Source: Bacteroidota bacterium (GTDB taxonomy: Bacteria > Bacteroidota > Bacteroidia > Flavobacteriales > Weeksellaceae). Taken from it: 15,974 nt of DNA. Under the pieces are notes generated by a model, which was not told the DNA's origin, did no database searches, and was given only the letters and a program-made list of their open reading frames with translations. Position 1 is the first letter of the stretch. Each line of letters opens with the position of its first letter. Shown here piece by piece: positions 14,536 to 15,974 of this stretch. The stretch lies in the NCBI GenBank assembly GCA_023419095.1, contig JAEZYN010000011.1, positions 1-15,974 on the forward strand, given 5' to 3'. The position numbers were made by a program, and so were the translations under genes.

Positions 14536-15198
14536 ATGAATCACGAACACGCCTTCCAGTACATCAAACAGTTCCTCACGGACGAGCGGCTTGCCAAAAT
14601 CGAGCATTACGCACCCGAAAGTTCAGATTTTGTCTTGCCCGTGATGGAAGATATTTTCCAGTTCCGCAATGCGGCGGCTATTGTACGGTCGGTGGAAGCG
14701 TGTGGCTTTCATAAGATTGTGGCGATGGAGAGCGAGAACGAATTCAACCCGAACCTTCGTGTTACGAAAGGCGCGGAAACCTGGGTGGAAGTAGAGAAGC
14801 TGCCACACAATCTGGAAAGTTTAAAACAAATTAAAAACCGAGGCTATAAAATTCTGGCCGTTTCGCCGGAAAACAACGCGACAATGCTGCCGGATTACGA
14901 CATCAAAGAACCTGTAGCTTTGGTATTTGGAACCGAAAAAGAAGGTGTGACGGAAGAAATACTGGAATTTGCTGATGAAACTTTAGCAATTCCGATGTAT
15001 GGATTTACGCGGAGTTTCAATGTTTCTGTGGCTGCCGCGATTTGTTTTTATGAGTTGAAACAAAAGCTCATAAAATCCGGGCTTGATTATAAATTATCTG
15101 AAGAAAAACTTTGGCAGATGAAACTGCGATGGGCAGTGAATTCTATCGCGAGTGGCCCGAAGATTTTAGAGAAATATTTAAACGAACAGATAATATAA
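14536..15198 (+). CDS. TrmH-family (SPOUT) RNA 2'-O-methyltransferase
   Basis: A 220-residue SPOUT-class enzyme that uses S-adenosylmethionine to methylate a ribose 2'-hydroxyl. The three TrmH motifs are clear: motif 1 RNAAAIVRSVEACGF (44-58, with N45 and R51), motif 2 LVFGTEKEG (129-137) and motif 3 IPMYGFTRSFNVSVAAAI (152-169), which builds the knotted cofactor site. Length and a C-terminal helical extension after the knot (about 178-220) resemble E. coli TrmH (229 residues), which makes Gm18 in tRNA, so tRNA G18 is the best guess. An rRNA target is possible. The start at 14536 is favoured over the longer upstream frame because that extension would translate the palindromic element. Its stop overlaps the start of the next gene by one base (TAATG), so translation is probably coupled. 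Confidence 0.88.
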   Translation: MNHEHAFQYIKQFLTDERLAKIEHYAPESSDFVLPVMEDIFQFRNAAAIVRSVEACGFHKIVAMESENEFNPNLRVTKGAETWVEVEKLPHNLESLKQIKNRGYKILAVSPENNATMLPDYDIKEPVALVFGTEKEGVTEEILEFADETLAIPMYGFTRSFNVSVAAAICFYELKQKLIKSGLDYKLSEEKLWQMKLRWAVNSIASGPKILEKYLNEQII

Positions 15199-15533
15199 TG
15201 AATCAACTTTTTAAGGATCCTTTTCTTAACATAACGGCAACTACTGGAGGCATTTTCTTCGCGGCAGGATTGTTCATGTTAAGATTTCCACCGAAGAAAA
15301 TTAATTTCCTTTACGGCTATAGAACAAACGCGTCGATGAGAAACCAGGAACGGTGGGATTTCGCGCAGAAATATGCAGCCAAGGAAATGATGATAACGGG
15401 ATTGGTTTTGGCGGCCAGCGGTGTGCTGGGGTTTATCATAGATTTCGGAGGTTCCGTAAAAATTTGGGTTGGAGTAGCAATGCTCGGTGTAGCTATACTA
15501 ATTTTAAAGTTGCGAGTTGAAAAGGCGTATTAA
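15198..15533 (+). CDS. SdpI-family membrane protein
   Basis: A 111-residue integral membrane protein with three predicted transmembrane helices (about 11-29, 64-82 and 87-105). The loop YGYRT (39-43), SMRNQ (46-50) and W53 is the signature of the SdpI C-terminal domain, named after the Bacillus immunity protein against the SdpC toxin. Most family members in other bacteria have no toxin partner and no known function; none is seen here. The ATG overlaps the stop of the trmH-like gene by one base (TAATG), implying translational coupling. A longer frame beginning inside the trmH-like gene is rejected because the membrane helices and family motif start after this ATG. Confidence 0.82.
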   Translation: MNQLFKDPFLNITATTGGIFFAAGLFMLRFPPKKINFLYGYRTNASMRNQERWDFAQKYAAKEMMITGLVLAASGVLGFIIDFGGSVKIWVGVAMLGVAILILKLRVEKAY

Positions 15534-15558
15534 GAAACGTTTTGAATGATCACAGCCT

Positions 15559-15974
15559 TTACATCATCTTAAAATAATTCCACGCCGCGACAAAAACGCC
15601 GGCCGTTTCGGTTCTGAGTCTTTGATTTCCGAGAGAGACCGCTCTGATTCCGCATTCTGCTAAAAGCTGGATTTCTTTATCTGAAAAATCGCCTTCCGGA
15701 CCAATTAAAAATGTGATGTTTTTTCCCGGATTTATTTCGTGCAAATCAATTCTTTCCAGATTTTCGTTGCAGTGCGCCACAAATGTCGTTTTGGGATCGA
15801 GCGTTTTTATGAAATCTGAGAACCTTACCAAATCATTCACCACCGGAAAATGAAACCTCAGACTTTGTTTTGACGCAGCGATACTTTGCTTTCTGAGTTT
15901 ATCGATGTTCAGATTTTTTCTTTCTGTTTTTTCAGTTTGAATCAGACTGACTTCTGAAACCGCCATTTCTGTGG
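15559..15974 (-). CDS. rsmE: 16S rRNA (uracil-1498-N3)-methyltransferase, C-terminal part
   Basis: This SPOUT-class methyltransferase makes m3U1498 in the decoding region of 16S rRNA. Only about the last 138 codons are in the window; the N-terminal PUA-like domain lies beyond the right edge. The ATG at 15964-15966 is internal: it falls in the conserved segment 'TE-MAVSEVSLIQTEKTER', which corresponds to the family's 'KATELGVxxIxPxxTERS'. Downstream are FLIGPEGDFSDKEI and VSLGNQRLRTETAGVFVAAW, the cofactor-binding knot motifs of RsmE. It is convergent with the SdpI-family gene, 25 bases apart, with no visible terminator between them. Confidence 0.93.
   Translation of the reverse strand, partial: TEMAVSEVSLIQTEKTERKNLNIDKLRKQSIAASKQSLRFHFPVVNDLVRFSDFIKTLDPKTTFVAHCNENLERIDLHEINPGKNITFLIGPEGDFSDKEIQLLAECGIRAVSLGNQRLRTETAGVFVAAWNYFKMM

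Noticed and set aside
15198..15533. SdpI-family gene as immunity gene of a bacteriocin system
   Set aside because: No SdpC-like toxin, processing or regulator gene is present; the neighbours are RNA methyltransferases.

Overview
The window comes from a Bacteroidota chromosome, most likely class Flavobacteriia and probably the Chryseobacterium/Kaistella group (Weeksellaceae). The reasons are: a complete gldK-gldL-gldM-gldN set (type IX secretion/gliding core); Bacteroidota-type promoters (TAnnTTTG at -7, TTTG near -33) in front of tRNAs and genes; no clear Shine-Dalgarno sequences; a DUF4270-type lipoprotein next to a short glycogen-synthase-like gene and panC; and lipoproteins whose sequence after the cysteine looks like a flavobacterial surface-export signal. 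The genus is an inference from overall resemblance, not from a search.

Layout. 1-98 (-) is the start of a small lipoprotein that runs out of the window. 157-1097 holds an S4 RNA-binding protein (+) and shikimate kinase (-), which are convergent and overlap at their stop codons. 1128-1702 is a tRNA island: tRNA-Lys(TTT), tRNA-Leu(GAG) and a second identical tRNA-Lys(TTT), with a promoter and hairpin terminators. 1710-2558 (-) is panC. From a promoter at 2698 a long co-directional run follows: glycogen-synthase-like protein, DUF4270-type lipoprotein, glmS, gldK, gldL, gldM, gldN, closed by a strong terminator at 12005-12035. 12044-13084 is an FAD-dependent oxidoreductase, followed by tRNA-Ser(GGA) on the minus strand, type I asparaginase (-), a GC-rich palindromic intergenic element, then trmH-like methyltransferase and an SdpI-family membrane protein (+), and the 3' part of rsmE (-) at the right edge.

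How the genes work together. GldL and GldM form the proton-driven inner-membrane motor of the T9SS; GldK and GldN form the periplasmic ring attached to the outer membrane. GlmS makes glucosamine-6-phosphate for peptidoglycan and LPS. The glycogen-synthase-like protein and the DUF4270-type lipoprotein have no known role. The rest is housekeeping: aromatic and pantothenate biosynthesis, asparagine breakdown, and tRNA/rRNA methylation.

No CRISPR array, prophage, insertion sequence or toxin-antitoxin pair was seen. The most interesting items are a degenerate GT5 protein that has lost its nucleotide-sugar-binding half and its KxGG motif yet heads the glmS/gldKLMN run; two divergent genes (asparaginase and trmH-like) whose -7 elements sit 4-5 bases from the ATG, suggesting leaderless mRNAs; and a gldN terminator whose loop carries a perfect -7 box. 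None of this amounts to a clear new defence or mobile system.
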